A stretch of DNA of 64,000 bases from Streptomyces sp. NBC_01275 (GCF_026340655.1 NZ_JAPEOZ010000001.1:6386001-6450000), one strand, 5' to 3'. Positions 42,957 to 52,808 are shown, counted from the stretch's first letter. Program-made: numbers and translations. The notes: generated by a model from the sequence alone, not told the origin.

Positions 42957-43499
42957 CTACTCCTCGAAGGTCGCCGACAGCGCCTCCGCAAGGCCGGGGA
43001 CCAGGCCCGCGCCGGTGAGGACCTCCGTCGGGGCGTCCTTCTCGCGCAGACGTAGGGCCGAGTCGCGGGTGCCGTCGCGCAGCACCGCGACCGTCATCCG
43101 GACCTCCTGACGCGCGGGGTGCTCGGCCACCCACTTCGTCAGCTTCGCGTCGCTCAGCCCCTGCGGGACCTGGGCCTCGGCGGACGGGGGCAGCATCAGC
43201 CGCTCCACGGTGAGGGCGCAGCCGACCACCGCGTCGGGCCAGGCGATCGTGGCGAGGAACTCGTCGAGGGGCTTGTCCGTCGGCACCTCGTCCTGCTCGA
43301 TCGGGGTGAGACCGGTCGTCGCGGGCTCGTCCTGAAGGCCGAGCTGCGCGGCGAGCGCGGGTTCCTGGGCCCGCAGCCGTGCGGTGTCTACGAGGGCGAA
43401 GAGGCGGGCGGGCTGGTCCCAGCCGAGGCCGGAGGCGTACTCGTCGATCTCGAGTACGGCCCGGGTGAGCGGGCTCGCCGCCATGGGAGTGTTGGACAT
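42957..43499 (-). CDS. PPA1309 family protein
   Basis: 180 residues, an actinobacterial family of unknown function. Visible conserved-looking stretches: AVLEIDEYASGLGWDQPARLF near the N-terminus and IAWPDAVVGCALTVERLMLPP in the centre. ATG 43499 has GAGAGGA 9 nt upstream; longer in-frame starts run into the promoter of the divergent UPF0182 gene. No membrane segment. It sits between the Lon/PDZ protease and UPF0182, a conserved arrangement. Confidence 0.82.
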   Translation of the reverse strand: MSNTPMAASPLTRAVLEIDEYASGLGWDQPARLFALVDTARLRAQEPALAAQLGLQDEPATTGLTPIEQDEVPTDKPLDEFLATIAWPDAVVGCALTVERLMLPPSAEAQVPQGLSDAKLTKWVAEHPARQEVRMTVAVLRDGTRDSALRLREKDAPTEVLTGAGLVPGLAEALSATFEE

Positions 43500-43532
43500 G
43501 GTCACAATCCTCTCTCGTTCCCGGGCGGAATC

Positions 43533-43559
43533 GGGAACCGAGTAAACGGTGAGTAAGTT
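43533..43559 (+). promoter_or_regulatory. Possible ECF-type promoter of the UPF0182 gene
   Basis: GGGAAC (43533-43538), an 18-bp spacer and GTT (43557-43559). It has ECF sigma architecture close to sigma-R but with C for T in the -35. It lies 90-95 bp before the chosen start of the UPF0182 gene. Confidence 0.45.
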
Positions 43560-43651
43560 GCATAGGTGTGGGCCCGCGATCACGGGGGGCCATGGACGGC
43601 CCACGAACCCGCGGGCCTGACGGATCAACTGCGACTTTCGAGGTGCGCACC

Positions 43652-46642
43652 TTGGCTTTCCAGATGCCGGACCGCGGCGGAGGCCCCACGGGGCCGCGGA
43701 TGAGAGTGGGCCGCCCGTCCCGGCGCGTCCGGACCCTGCTCATGACACTGGGCGTCCTCGCCGTGCTCGGCATGGCGTTCACCATGTTCGCCGGGTTCTG
43801 GACGGACTGGCTCTGGTACCGCTCGGTGAAGTACTCGTCGGTCTTCACCACCATGCTGTGGACGAAGATCGGACTGTTCTTCGTCTTCGGTCTGCTGATG
43901 GCCCTCGCGGTCGGATTCAACATCTGGCTGGCCCATCGGATGCGGCCGCCGCTGAGCGCCATGTCGGTGGAGCAGCAGAGCCTCGACCGCTACCGCATGG
44001 GCATCGCGCCCTACAAGAAGTGGCTGCTGTTCGGCATCACCTCCCTGGTGGGCCTGATCGCGGGAGCCTCCGCCGCCGGCCAGTGGCGGACCTGGCTGAT
44101 GTGGGTCAACGGCGTGCCCTTCCACCAGAAGGACCCGCAGTTCCACCTCGACGTGTCCTTCTTCGCCTTCGACCTGCCCTGGTACCGGTTCCTGCTCGGC
44201 TTCGGCTTCGCCGCCACGATCCTCTCCCTGATCGCCGCCGCGCTCACCCACTACCTGTATGGCGGGCTGCGCGTCACGAGCCCCGGCGCGCGGGCCACCT
44301 CCGCCGCCACCGGACACCTCTCGGTGCTCCTGGGCGTCTTCGTCACCCTGAAGGCGGTCGCCTACTGGCTCGACCGGTACGGGCTGGCCGTGAAGTCCAG
44401 CGACTTCAAGGCCACCGACAACTGGACAGGCCTCAGGTACGTCGACGCCAATGCCTATCTGCCGGCCAAGACGATCCTGTTCTGCATCGCCGTCATCTGC
44501 GCCCTGCTGTTCTTCGCCACCCTGTGGCGGCGCACCTGGCAGCTGCCCGTCATCGGCTTCGGCCTGATGGTGCTCTCGGCGATCCTCATCGGCGGGCTGT
44601 ACCCCGCGATCGTCCAGAAGTTCCAGGTCCAGCCGAACGAGCAGGCCAAGGAAGCGCCGTACGTCGAGAAGAACCTCAAGGCGACGCGCGAGGCCTACGG
44701 CATCGACGGCGCGCTGGTCACCGAGTACTCGGGCACCAGCAAGACCAAGGACAAGACCGAGCTGCGCGACGACGTCGACGCCACGGCCAGCATCCGCGTC
44801 CTGGACCCGAACATCGTGTCGCCGACCTTCCAGCAGCTCCAGCAGATGCGGAAGTACTACGCGTTCCCCACCAACCTCGACGTGGACCGCTACAACGTCA
44901 AGGGCACGGACGAGGACACGGTCATCGGTCTGCGCGAGCTGAACCTCGCGGGCGTCGACAAGCAGAACTGGATCAACAACCACTTCCGCTACACCCATGG
45001 CTACGGCGTGGTCGCCGCCAACGGCACCACCGCCGACTCCGAGGGCCGTCCGCTCTTCACCGAGTCCAACCTGCCCTCCGAGGGCGACCTGGGCACGTAC
45101 CAGCAGCGGATCTACTACGGCGAGAAGACGACCACGTACTCGATCGTCGGCGGTCCCCAGAAGGAGATCGACTACTCCGACGACAACGGTGAGAAGACCA
45201 CCAGCTACACCGGCAAGAGCGGGGTCAACCTCTCCAACCCGGTCAACCGGGCCGCGTACGCGGTGGCGTTCGGCGAGCCGCAGATCCTGTACTCCGGAGC
45301 GATCGGCGAGGGCTCGCGGATCCTGTACAACCGCACGCCGAAGGAGCGCGTCGAGGCGGTCGCCCCGTGGCTGACCATCGACGGCGACGCCTACCCGGCC
45401 GTGGTCGACGGCAAGATCCAGTGGATCGTCGACGCGTACACGACCACCAACGGCTATCCGTACGCCTCCCGTACGACCCTCGGCGACACGACGGCGGACT
45501 CGCTGACCGCGACCAACGACAACCGCGCGGTGGTCGCCCAGCAGAACCAGGTCAACTACATCCGCAACTCGGTGAAGGCGACCGTCGACGCGTACACGGG
45601 CGAGGTCAAGCTCTACCAGTGGGACACCGCCGACCCGGTCCTGAAGACCTGGATGAAGGCCTTCCCCGGCACGGTGAAGTCCAAGTCCTCCATCTCGGAC
45701 GCACTGATGGCCCATCTCCGGTACCCGCAGGACCTGTTCAAGGTCCAGCGCGAACTGCTCACCCGCTACCACGTGAAGGACGCGACGACGTTCCTCAGCG
45801 GCAGTGAGGTGTGGCAGGTGCCGGACGACCCGAGCAACAAGTCGGGCGACGCGGTGCCGCCGTACTACCTGAGCATGAAGATGCCCGACCAGAAGGCGCA
45901 GGCGTTCTCGCTGACGACGACGTTCACGCCCAACGGCCGGGACAACCTCAGCGCGTTCATGGCCGTCGACTCCGAGGCGGGCACGCCCGACTACGGCAAG
46001 ATCAGAGTCCTGAAACTGCCGACGAGCACGACCGTCGACGGACCCAAACAGGTTCAGAGCCAGTTCAACTCCGAACAGGACATCGCCGAGTCCATCAGAC
46101 TTCTGAAGGGCGGCGACTCCGACATCGAGTACGGCAACCTGCTGACGGTGCCGCTCGACGGAGGACTGCTGTATGTGGAGCCGGTCTATGTGCGCGGCGG
46201 CGGGCTCAAGTACCCGCTGCTGAAGAAGGTGTTGGTGACCTACGGAGGCAACACCGCCTTCGAGGACACCCTCGACGAGGCCCTCGACAAGGTCTTCGGC
46301 GCGCAGAGCACGACGCCGCCTGCGGACGAGGGCGGCGACACCACCACACCGCCGTCGTCCGCCGACCCGACGGTCAAGGCGGCTCTGGACGACGCCCAGA
46401 AGGCCTTCGCCGCCGGCCAGAAGGCGCTCAAGGAGAGCGACTGGGAGGCGTACGGCAAGGCGCAGAAGGATCTCGAGGCCGCGTTGCAGCGGGCCGAGGA
46501 CGCGCAGGCCGAGGCGGACAAGGGCGGCAAGACCAGCGCCAGCCCCAGTCCGAGCAGCAGCGCGAGCCCCAGCTCCGGCAGCGGTTCGAGCAGCAGTCCC
46601 AGCAGCAGTCCGAGTCCGAGCAGCAGCTCCGGTGGCGGGTAG
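43652..46642 (+). CDS. UPF0182 family large membrane protein
   Basis: About 996 residues. Seven or so N-terminal transmembrane helices (first near residue 22) are followed by a large extracytoplasmic domain (about 330-870; [21 protein letters not shown] and [22 protein letters not shown] are typical) and a Ser/Pro-rich disordered C-terminus of about 120 residues. TTG 43652 is chosen: it gives the opening [15 protein letters not shown] and has GAGGTG 7 nt upstream. GTG 43568 and ATG 43664 are alternatives. The function is unknown across actinobacteria. Confidence 0.85.
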   Translation: MAFQMPDRGGGPTGPRMRVGRPSRRVRTLLMTLGVLAVLGMAFTMFAGFWTDWLWYRSVKYSSVFTTMLWTKIGLFFVFGLLMALAVGFNIWLAHRMRPPLSAMSVEQQSLDRYRMGIAPYKKWLLFGITSLVGLIAGASAAGQWRTWLMWVNGVPFHQKDPQFHLDVSFFAFDLPWYRFLLGFGFAATILSLIAAALTHYLYGGLRVTSPGARATSAATGHLSVLLGVFVTLKAVAYWLDRYGLAVKSSDFKATDNWTGLRYVDANAYLPAKTILFCIAVICALLFFATLWRRTWQLPVIGFGLMVLSAILIGGLYPAIVQKFQVQPNEQAKEAPYVEKNLKATREAYGIDGALVTEYSGTSKTKDKTELRDDVDATASIRVLDPNIVSPTFQQLQQMRKYYAFPTNLDVDRYNVKGTDEDTVIGLRELNLAGVDKQNWINNHFRYTHGYGVVAANGTTADSEGRPLFTESNLPSEGDLGTYQQRIYYGEKTTTYSIVGGPQKEIDYSDDNGEKTTSYTGKSGVNLSNPVNRAAYAVAFGEPQILYSGAIGEGSRILYNRTPKERVEAVAPWLTIDGDAYPAVVDGKIQWIVDAYTTTNGYPYASRTTLGDTTADSLTATNDNRAVVAQQNQVNYIRNSVKATVDAYTGEVKLYQWDTADPVLKTWMKAFPGTVKSKSSISDALMAHLRYPQDLFKVQRELLTRYHVKDATTFLSGSEVWQVPDDPSNKSGDAVPPYYLSMKMPDQKAQAFSLTTTFTPNGRDNLSAFMAVDSEAGTPDYGKIRVLKLPTSTTVDGPKQVQSQFNSEQDIAESIRLLKGGDSDIEYGNLLTVPLDGGLLYVEPVYVRGGGLKYPLLKKVLVTYGGNTAFEDTLDEALDKVFGAQSTTPPADEGGDTTTPPSSADPTVKAALDDAQKAFAAGQKALKESDWEAYGKAQKDLEAALQRAEDAQAEADKGGKTSASPSPSSSASPSSGSGSSSSPSSSPSPSSSSGGG

Positions 46643-46708
46643 CCCCGCAGCGGTGATCAAACAGCGGTGATCATGCGTCCCGCGTCGTGGTACGGTTGTG
46701 GAACACGA

Positions 46709-46782
46709 CGCGGGGTGGAGCAGCTCGGTAGCTCGCTGGGCTCATAACCCAGAGGTCGCAGGTTCAAATCCTGTCCCCGCTA
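46709..46782 (+). tRNA. Initiator tRNA-fMet (CAT), copy 1
   Basis: A full cloverleaf with anticodon CAT at 46743-46745 in loop CTCATAA, flanked by GGG/CCC stem pairs, the three G-C pairs that mark an initiator. The C1-T72 mismatch in the acceptor stem is also an initiator trait. TTCAAATC T-loop is present; CCA is not encoded. A 17-bp terminator follows. Confidence 0.96.
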
Positions 46783-46788
46783 CTGCTG

Positions 46789-46826
46789 AAGAAGGCCCGG
46801 ATCCGGAAACGGATCCGGGCCTTCTT
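46789..46826 (+). terminator. Terminator of tRNA-fMet copy 1
   Basis: A perfect 17-bp stem (46789-46805 with 46810-46826), with a GAAA tetraloop. Confidence 0.92.
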
Positions 46827-46996
46827 GGTGTGCGAACGCATGTGCCGGGGGAACGATGGCCGTGCCGCCGTGGGGAGTTGAGGGAACTGTGTTTGACTTG
46901 TCTCTCTGTGGGCATGTCGACAAAACGCTGAAGTGACCTTACGGGCTCCGGTATACCAGGTGTATCCGGGTTGCAGGTGGTGCGACGATGGACGTT

Positions 46997-48940
46997 ATGG
47001 GGGACAAGGCAACTCTGTTCGAGACAGGGCGGTTTGTGCAGCCTTCCGGTGAGGAAGCGACCCCGGACGAGAGCCGGGACGAGACGGCGGAGGCCGTCGA
47101 GGCGGGGGAGGCCGTCGAGGAGATGCGCCTGCGGCTCGCGGCGGAAGCCGGCGACGTCGAGGCGGTCAGCGTCCTCGGGGCCATGCTCCTGCGCCGCGGC
47201 GACCTCGGCGGAGCCGAGCCCCATCTGCGTGCGGCCACCGCGGCCGGCGACCGGGCCGCCGCGAACAACCTGGGCGTCCTCCTGCACCAGCGCGGCTACC
47301 CCGACGAGGCCGCCGGCTGGTGGCGGGTCGCCGCCGTGGCCGGCTCCGCCGCGGCCGCGCACGCGCTCGGCCGCTACCACCGCGAGCGCGGCGACGAGCC
47401 CGCCGCCGAGTACTGGCTGCGCCAGTCCGCCGAGCAGGGGCACGCCCTGGGCGCGTACGCCCTCGCCGACCTGCTGGAACACCGCGGGGACGACAGGTCG
47501 GGCGAGCAGTGGATGCGGGCCGCCGCCGAACGGGGGCACCGCGAGGCGGCGTACCGACTGGCGCGGGCCCTCGACCGCAAGGGAAACAAGGGGACCGACG
47601 GGACCGGGGAGACCAAGGGGAACAGCGAGTACCAGGAGAGCAGGGACGGCAGGGGCGGCAGGGAGAACAGGGACGGCAGGGACGGCAAGGTCTCGGGCGT
47701 AGGTGAGAGCGGGGCTGACAACGGTGTCTCGCCGCAGGCGGAGGCCGAGCAGTGGTACCGGCAGTCCGCCGCGCGCGGGCACCGCAGGGCCGCCCTGCAC
47801 CTGGGGACGATCCTGGAGCGGCGCGGGGAGCTCAAGGAGGCCGGGCGCTGGTATCTGACCTCCGCCAAGGACGGCGAGGCGCGGGCCGCCTGCGCGCTCG
47901 GCTTCCTGCTGCGCGACGCCGGCGACACCGAGAACGCCGCCATCTGGTGGCTGCGGGCCGCCCAGGACGGCGACGGCAACGCGGCGAACGCGCTGGGCGC
48001 GCTGCACGCCGAGCGGGGCCAGACGCAGACCGCCGAGCGGTGGTACCGGGCCGCCATGGACGCCGGCGACGACAACGGCGCATACAACCTCGCCCTGCTC
48101 TGCGTCGAGCAGGGCCGCACCGCGCAGGCCGAGCAGTGGTACCGGCGCGCGGCCTACGCCGGGCACCGGGAGGCGGCCAACGCCCTCGCCATCCTGCTGC
48201 TCCGGGGCGGGGACACGGCCGGTGCGGAGCCCTGGTTCTCCAAGGCCGCGGAGGCGGGCAGCGTCGACGCCGCGTTCAACCTCGGGATCCTGTTCGCGGG
48301 GCGGGGCGAGGAGACGGTCGCGCTGCGCTGGTACGAGCGGGCGGCCGCGGCCGGGCACACCGAGGCGGCGCTGCAGGTCGGCATCGCGCGGCTGCGTGAC
48401 GGGGACGAGCGGGAGGCCGAGCGGCATCTGCGGTGCGCCGCGGGCGGCGGGAGCGCGGAGGCCGCGTACCGGCTGGCGGCCGTGCTCGACGCCCGCCGGC
48501 CGCCGCAGCCCGCGCATGAGCTCGGGGAGATCGTGCACGAGAAGACCGAGTGCGAGGAGTGGTACGAGCGGGCCGCCACACAGGGGCACCGGCGGGCGCA
48601 GGTGCGCGTCGGAATGCTGGCCGCCGCGCGGGGCGATGTGGTCGAGGCCGCTCGGTGGTACCGGACGGCCGCGGAGGCCGGGTCGCGCAACGGAGCCTTC
48701 AACCTGGGGCTGCTGCTCGCACGCGAGGGGAGCGAGCCCGAGGCCGCCGTGTGGTGGACGCGGGCCGCTGACGCGGGGCATGGGCGGGCGGCGTTGCGGC
48801 TGGCCCTGGTCTACGCGCGTCGTGGCGAGCTTGCGGAAGGACAGCGCTGGGCGGACCGGGCGGTGTCGATGGGGCCGGCGGAAGTCGCTGAGCGGGCGGC
48901 TCGGCTCCGGGACGCGCTGCGCGAAGAGCTGTCCGCGTGA
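46997..48940 (+). CDS. Sel1/TPR-repeat protein
   Basis: About 647 residues built of roughly fourteen Sel1-like repeats (consensus A-x-Y-x-L-A-L-L...G-D...AE-x-WYRRAA-x-AGH), a helical solenoid for protein-protein contacts. A non-repeat insert near residues 195-245 is encoded by an almost pure purine stretch (47578-47692) giving a Gly/Arg/Glu/Asn/Asp-rich linker. ATG 46997 is preferred because GACGAT lies 7 nt upstream; ATG 46988 is an alternative. No signal peptide. It lies between two identical initiator tRNA genes; partners are unknown. Confidence 0.85.
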   Translation: MGDKATLFETGRFVQPSGEEATPDESRDETAEAVEAGEAVEEMRLRLAAEAGDVEAVSVLGAMLLRRGDLGGAEPHLRAATAAGDRAAANNLGVLLHQRGYPDEAAGWWRVAAVAGSAAAAHALGRYHRERGDEPAAEYWLRQSAEQGHALGAYALADLLEHRGDDRSGEQWMRAAAERGHREAAYRLARALDRKGNKGTDGTGETKGNSEYQESRDGRGGRENRDGRDGKVSGVGESGADNGVSPQAEAEQWYRQSAARGHRRAALHLGTILERRGELKEAGRWYLTSAKDGEARAACALGFLLRDAGDTENAAIWWLRAAQDGDGNAANALGALHAERGQTQTAERWYRAAMDAGDDNGAYNLALLCVEQGRTAQAEQWYRRAAYAGHREAANALAILLLRGGDTAGAEPWFSKAAEAGSVDAAFNLGILFAGRGEETVALRWYERAAAAGHTEAALQVGIARLRDGDEREAERHLRCAAGGGSAEAAYRLAAVLDARRPPQPAHELGEIVHEKTECEEWYERAATQGHRRAQVRVGMLAAARGDVVEAARWYRTAAEAGSRNGAFNLGLLLAREGSEPEAAVWWTRAADAGHGRAALRLALVYARRGELAEGQRWADRAVSMGPAEVAERAARLRDALREELSA

Positions 48941-49096
48941 CGCTGCGCTGGGCAGCCGGCGAGTTCCGTACGGCGTTGCAGGCGGGTGCCCCGGCCCACC
49001 AGGGGGCCGTCGACCTGCGAAAAACAGGTGCAGGCAGGCTTCCGCCTTATGGATTTGCCTTCCTCCGCCGTCTTCACGTAACGTTGCATTCAACGA

Positions 49097-49170
49097 CGCG
49101 GGGTGGAGCAGCTCGGTAGCTCGCTGGGCTCATAACCCAGAGGTCGCAGGTTCAAATCCTGTCCCCGCTA
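49097..49170 (+). tRNA. Initiator tRNA-fMet (CAT), copy 2
   Basis: Identical over all 74 bases to the copy at 46709, with anticodon CAT at 49131-49133. The 5-6 bases upstream (AACGACG/ACACGACG) are also similar. CCA is not encoded. It is followed by its own hairpin terminator. Confidence 0.96.
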
Positions 49171-49182
49171 CTGAAGGCCGAG

Positions 49183-49208
49183 GGCCGGAATCCGAAAGGG
49201 TTCCGGCC
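49183..49208 (+). terminator. Terminator of tRNA-fMet copy 2
   Basis: GGCCGGAATCC (49183-49193), a GAAA loop and GGGTTCCGGCC (49198-49208), an 11-bp stem with one wobble. The flanks GAAGGCC and TTCGGCC could extend it. It may also terminate the convergent substrate-binding gene. Confidence 0.75.
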
Positions 49209-49219
49209 TTCGGCCGTTG

Positions 49220-50371
49220 TCAGCTGTGGCCCACCGCCTCCTCGTACAGACGGCGGTCGACCGTTCTCGACTCGGGGAGTGCGGGGCCCGAGGTGACGCC
49301 CTGGGCCGCGTAGGCGGACTGGAGGCGGGTCGTGGTGCCGGCGCGGATCTCCCAGTCCATGCGAAGGGCGGGGGTGGAGCGAAGGATCGCGCGGTCGATT
49401 TTCAGCAGCTTCGCCAGATAGGTGACGAAGGTCTCGTCCTGTTTGTAGTTCGAGGCGAAGTACGTGTCGATCGTGCGGATGTAGGCCCTGAGCAGGGCCA
49501 CCCCCGCGTCCACGTCGTCGGTCAGCAGGTTCGGGCCGTACAGCAGGCCGCCGAGGGGCTCGCCCTGAGGCTGGCCGCCGAGGAAGGCGTAGCCGGGCTT
49601 GCCGTCGACCGTGCGCCAGACCGGGTCGAGGAGCCAGGCCGAGTCCACTCCGCCGTTGCGCAGCGCGGTCAGCACGTCCGCCGAGCCGAGCTGCTGGTAC
49701 TGGATCTTCTTCAGGCTCCCGCCGTGGTCATCCAGGGCCTTCTGCAGGGGGTAGGCGATGACCGAGCCCTTGCCGATCATCGTGCCCAGCCGTTTGCCGG
49801 ACATCGGGACGTCGGTCGCGCTCTCGCCGTCCTTCAGCCTCACCCACAGGCCGCTCTTCGACGTCGGGGCGGGGGAGAAGTTGCCCGCCACCCAGCGGAT
49901 GTCGAAGCCGCCTCGGACGCCGTTCATCACCGCCGCCTCCGGCGCCGCCCACAGCGCGTCGACGTCCCCCTTGGCCAGCAACGGCAGGGCGTCGGGGGTC
50001 GGGAGCACCTTGAGCTCGACGTCCAGGCCCTCCCGCGCGAACTCGCCCTTGTCGAGCGCGACCTCCAGCGGCGCGACGTACTCCGCGCTCAGCGTGCCCG
50101 TCGCGATGGTCAGCTTGCGCCGCTGGGACAGGGGGCTGGGAGAGGGCGCGCCGGGCAGGCAGCGGGCGGGGGCGCGGGTGGGGGAGAGGTTCGCCGGGTC
50201 CGTCCAGGAGGCGGTGCCGCAGCCTTCCACGGGCCGGATCGTCCGCGTGCCCGCCGTCGTCCTCGAGGCCGCGTCGCCCGCGTACGGCGATGAGCACGCC
50301 GTCAGCAGCAACGCGCCCACCGTGCCCACCGCGGCGAGCGCGACGCCGTAGCCGTGGTGTCGCCCTCGCAT
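49220..50371 (-). CDS. NMT1/THI5-like ABC transporter substrate-binding lipoprotein
   Basis: 383-residue solute-binding lipoprotein of the nitrate/sulfonate/thiamine-precursor class. The signal peptide ends in lipobox LLLTAC (Cys 26). Core motifs: LTIATGTLSAEYVAPLEVALDKGEF, GLDVELKVLPTPDALPLLAKGDVDALWAAPEAAV, and LGSADVLTALRNGGVDSAWLLDPV. ATG 50371 is chosen because it has GGAGG 4 nt upstream and a normal-length signal peptide; an ATG at 50461 overlapping the permease stop would add a 30-residue Gly/Arg repeat. It is last in an ATPase-permease-binding protein operon. The ligand is unknown. Confidence 0.87.
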   Translation of the reverse strand: MRGRHHGYGVALAAVGTVGALLLTACSSPYAGDAASRTTAGTRTIRPVEGCGTASWTDPANLSPTRAPARCLPGAPSPSPLSQRRKLTIATGTLSAEYVAPLEVALDKGEFAREGLDVELKVLPTPDALPLLAKGDVDALWAAPEAAVMNGVRGGFDIRWVAGNFSPAPTSKSGLWVRLKDGESATDVPMSGKRLGTMIGKGSVIAYPLQKALDDHGGSLKKIQYQQLGSADVLTALRNGGVDSAWLLDPVWRTVDGKPGYAFLGGQPQGEPLGGLLYGPNLLTDDVDAGVALLRAYIRTIDTYFASNYKQDETFVTYLAKLLKIDRAILRSTPALRMDWEIRAGTTTRLQSAYAAQGVTSGPALPESRTVDRRLYEEAVGHS

Positions 50372-50384
50372 TCGCCTCCGTCCT

Positions 50385-50447
50385 CCTTCTCGCCCTCGCC
50401 CTCGCCCTCGCCCTCGCCCTCGCCCGAGTCCTCGTTCTCGTTCTCGC
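50385..50447. repeat. 6-bp simple repeat between permease and binding-protein genes
   Basis: Tandem CGCCCT units (plus strand), then TCGTTC variants. On the minus strand an open frame through it encodes GRGRGRGRG, the reason the longer start was rejected. Confidence 0.85.
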
Positions 50448-50457
50448 GTTCGTGCGG

Positions 50458-51321
50458 TCATGACTGCCCCCGTCCTCGGTCCCTCGGTGCCCAGGGGGTG
50501 AGCAGGCGGCCCAGGAGTCGTACGACCTCGGAGAAGACGACTCCCAGCGCGGCCACGCAGACGATCCCGACGAACATCACGTCGTTCTGGAACAGCGCGC
50601 GGGAGTCGAAGATCAGGTGGCCCAGGCCGTCGGTCGCGGCGATCTGCTCCGAGGCGACGATGACCAGAACCGCCACACCCGCCGCGATCCGCGCGCCCAC
50701 CAGGACGGCGGGCAGCGAGGCCGGGAGGAGGACATGGCGGAACATCTGCCAGGGGGAGGCCCCGAAGACCCGGCCCGCGTCGCGGTGGCCGGACGGGACG
50801 GCCGTCACCGCCGACATCGTGGAGATCCAGACGAAGAAGAAGACCGTCGCCGCCACCAGGGCCACCTGTGGGCCCTCGCCCAGGCCGAACATGTTGAGGA
50901 AGATCGGGAGCAGGGCCAGTTTCGGCACGACGTACAGGGCGTCCAGCAGCGGTTCCAGGGCAGCCCGGACCAGTGCGAGGGACCCCATCAGCAGGCCGAG
51001 CGCATAGCCCGTCGCCGTACCGATCGCGTAGCCGGCCAGGACGCGTTTCAGGGTGGCCCACACGTCCGGCCACAGCTCGCCGGCCGCGGCCCGGTCCCAG
51101 CCGTCGGCGAGGATCGTGGAGGGGGCCGGATAGACCCGGTCGTCGATCCAGCCCTGGGCGGCCGCCAGCTGCCACAGCAGGACCAGCAGCAGCGGGACGG
51201 CCACCGCCAGAGACAGTTCCAGGGCTCTGCGGCGGCGGTGGGTACGGACGGGGCGCCGTTCCTCCGGGCCCGGGCGGCGGACCAGGACCGACTCGGCCGG
51301 GTTCTTCAGCAGGGTGCTCAT
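50458..51321 (-). CDS. SsuC/TauC-type ABC transporter permease
   Basis: 287-residue permease of the taurine/nitrate/sulfonate family with about six helices. The coupling loop is AGRVFGASPWQMFRHVLLPAS, near residue 178, and the first helix is near 37-60. ATG 51321 overlaps the ATPase stop (ATGA), so it is translationally coupled; a longer start at 51354 is rejected. The cytoplasmic N-terminus is Arg-rich. Confidence 0.9.
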   Translation of the reverse strand: MSTLLKNPAESVLVRRPGPEERRPVRTHRRRRALELSLAVAVPLLLVLLWQLAAAQGWIDDRVYPAPSTILADGWDRAAAGELWPDVWATLKRVLAGYAIGTATGYALGLLMGSLALVRAALEPLLDALYVVPKLALLPIFLNMFGLGEGPQVALVAATVFFFVWISTMSAVTAVPSGHRDAGRVFGASPWQMFRHVLLPASLPAVLVGARIAAGVAVLVIVASEQIAATDGLGHLIFDSRALFQNDVMFVGIVCVAALGVVFSEVVRLLGRLLTPWAPRDRGRGQS

Positions 51322-52085
51322 GCCGGTGCCGCCTCCTTGCGCAGCAGGTCCCACAGCTCGCCCTTCAGGGCCGTGAACTCCGGCGTGGCCCGGATCTCAC
51401 CGGTGCGCGGGCGCGGGAACGGCGGGCGGTGCTCGGCGACGATCCGGCCGGGCCTGGCGGACATCGTCAGGACGCGGTCGCCGAGGACGATCGCCTCCTC
51501 CAGGCTGTGGGTGATGAACAGGGTGGTGGTGCGGGTCGTCTGGGTGAGGTCGAGGAGCTCGTCCTGGAGGATCGTGCGCAGTTGGGCGTCGAGGGCGGCG
51601 AACGGCTCGTCCATGAGCAGGATCTCGGGCTCGACGGCCAGAGCGCGGGCGATGGCCACGCGCTGGCGCATGCCGCCGGACAGCGTCGCCGGGTACGCGT
51701 CCGCGAAGTCGGTCAGCCCCATGCGGGCCAGCCAGTCGTCGGCGCGGGCGTTCGCCTCGCGGCGCGGGACGCGCTGGACGTCCAGGCCGAAGCGGACGTT
51801 CGCGCGGACCGTCTTCCAGTCGTAGATGCCGTAGTCCTGGAAGATCATGGCCGCGGGGCGGGGGCTCGCGGTGCGGATCCGAAGTGTTCCGGTGCTCGGC
51901 CGCAGCAGGCCCGCCGCGATGCGCAGCAGCGTGGACTTGCCGCAGCCCGAGGGGCCGAGCACGCAGACGAACTCGCCGGGGGCGACGGAGATGTCGAGGG
52001 GGCCGAGGGCGTCGACCGCGCGCGGGCCCCGGCCGAAGGTTCGGGTCAGATCGTGTGCGCTGAGTTTCGGATACGGCTCTGCCAC
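51318..52085 (-). CDS. SsuB/TauB-type ABC transporter ATP-binding protein
   Basis: 255-residue ATPase. Walker A GPSGCGKST near residue 45, Q-loop MIFQDYGIYDW, signature LSGGMRQRVAIARAL and Walker B ILLMDEPFAALD. GTG 52085 lies 7 nt after TATCTT (minus strand, 52098-52093), so it is a leaderless first gene of the three-gene operon. An in-frame ATG at 52127 would include this -10 box and is rejected. The binding protein and permease point to sulfonate, nitrate or thiamine-precursor uptake. Confidence 0.9.
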   Translation of the reverse strand: MAEPYPKLSAHDLTRTFGRGPRAVDALGPLDISVAPGEFVCVLGPSGCGKSTLLRIAAGLLRPSTGTLRIRTASPRPAAMIFQDYGIYDWKTVRANVRFGLDVQRVPRREANARADDWLARMGLTDFADAYPATLSGGMRQRVAIARALAVEPEILLMDEPFAALDAQLRTILQDELLDLTQTTRTTTLFITHSLEEAIVLGDRVLTMSARPGRIVAEHRPPFPRPRTGEIRATPEFTALKGELWDLLRKEAAPA

Positions 52086-52137
52086 GAGAACGAAGATATG
52101 ACGGGCCGTCAGATTCGGGAAGGTCACGCGCAGCGCC

Positions 52138-52166
52138 GAGCCCCGACACCCAGGGCGCCGGGGCTC
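52138..52166 (-). terminator. Terminator downstream of the Fur-family gene
   Basis: GAGCCCCG (52138-52145) pairs with CGGGGCTC (52159-52166). It lies between the end of the fur gene and the ABC operon promoter. Confidence 0.7.
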
Positions 52167-52188
52167 AGGAGGAAAGCGAAGAAAGCCG

Positions 52189-52605
52189 CTACGCCGCCGC
52201 GCAGTTCGGGCAGACCCCGCGGTACGTCACCTCGACGTCCGAGACCGTGAAGCCGAAGCGCTCGGAGGAGGGGAGGTCGGCCAGCGGGTTCCCGGTCGGG
52301 TGGACGTCGCGGATCGCGCCGCACCGGGCGCAGACCAGGTGGTGGTGCGGACGGTGCGCGTTGGGGTCGTACCGCTTGGCGCGCTTGTCGGTGGCGACCT
52401 CGAGCACCTCGCCGAGGGAGACCAGCTCGCCCAGCGTGTTGTAGACGGTCGCCCGGGAGATCTCGGGCAGCTTGGCGACGGCCCGGGAGTGCACCTCGTC
52501 GGCCGTCAGGTGGACGTGTTCGCCGTCGAGCACCTCGGCCACGACGCGCCGCTGCGCGGTCATCCGCCATCCGCGTCCGCGCAGCCGCTCCAGAAGGTCA
52601 CTCAT
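52189..52605 (-). CDS. Fur-family metal/peroxide-responsive regulator
   Basis: 138-residue Fur-type repressor. The winged-helix domain contains RMTAQRRVVAEVL and ISRATVYNTLGELVSLG, the metal-site His cluster RPHHHLVCARCG, and structural zinc cysteines CARC and CPNC. It is not an obvious Zur or Nur by sequence; peroxide-sensing (CatR-like) or iron-type is more likely. ATG 52605 lies 7 nt after TAGGCT (minus strand), a leaderless start. Divergently, a strong plus-strand promoter with direct CATTGT repeats lies 60-90 bp away, a likely operator for this protein. Confidence 0.88.
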   Translation of the reverse strand: MSDLLERLRGRGWRMTAQRRVVAEVLDGEHVHLTADEVHSRAVAKLPEISRATVYNTLGELVSLGEVLEVATDKRAKRYDPNAHRPHHHLVCARCGAIRDVHPTGNPLADLPSSERFGFTVSDVEVTYRGVCPNCAAA

Positions 52606-52665
52606 GACGACCAGCCTAACAGCAGGGGGACCAGGTCCCGAATGGGTGTGACTTTAGAGGCCAGC

Positions 52666-52693
52666 TTGACTTAGACATTGTCCATTGTAGGAT
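52666..52693 (+). promoter_or_regulatory. Strong promoter with CATTGT direct repeats facing away from fur
   Basis: TTGACT (52666-52671), a 16-bp spacer, TAGGAT (52688-52693). Within the spacer CATTGT occurs twice one base apart (52676-52681 and 52683-52688), a plausible Fur-family operator. AT content is far above the surroundings. Confidence 0.6.
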
Positions 52694-52705
52694 TCTGGAG
52701 CGGTT

Positions 52706-52801
52706 TTGGCCAGAAGGCGGGCCGACGGAGACTACGGCAAGTGGCTGGACGTCGCGGGTCAGGGCCCTGTGCGACGGACGGCACTGGACCGCTTGTCGTG
52801 A
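52706..52801 (+). CDS. Possible 31-codon small ORF
   Basis: TTG 52706 has GGAG 5 nt upstream. It encodes a basic peptide with GDYGKWLDVAGQG in the middle and stops 7 nt before a hairpin terminator. However, the predicted start site of the promoter (about 52700) would leave almost no leader, so the ribosome site might not be transcribed. It may instead be the remnant of a larger gene, or the RNA may be the product. Confidence 0.25.
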   Translation: MARRRADGDYGKWLDVAGQGPVRRTALDRLS

Positions 52802-52808
52802 GCGGACG

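Noticed and set aside
43625..46660. A 1011-codon minus-strand frame opposite the UPF0182 gene
   Set aside because: Shadow of a strongly biased coding gene; no start context or domain.
46709..49170. Integrated element between two tRNA genes (attL/attR)
   Set aside because: The repeats are complete tRNA genes, there is no integrase, and the intervening Sel1 gene has host-like composition. Duplication is simpler.
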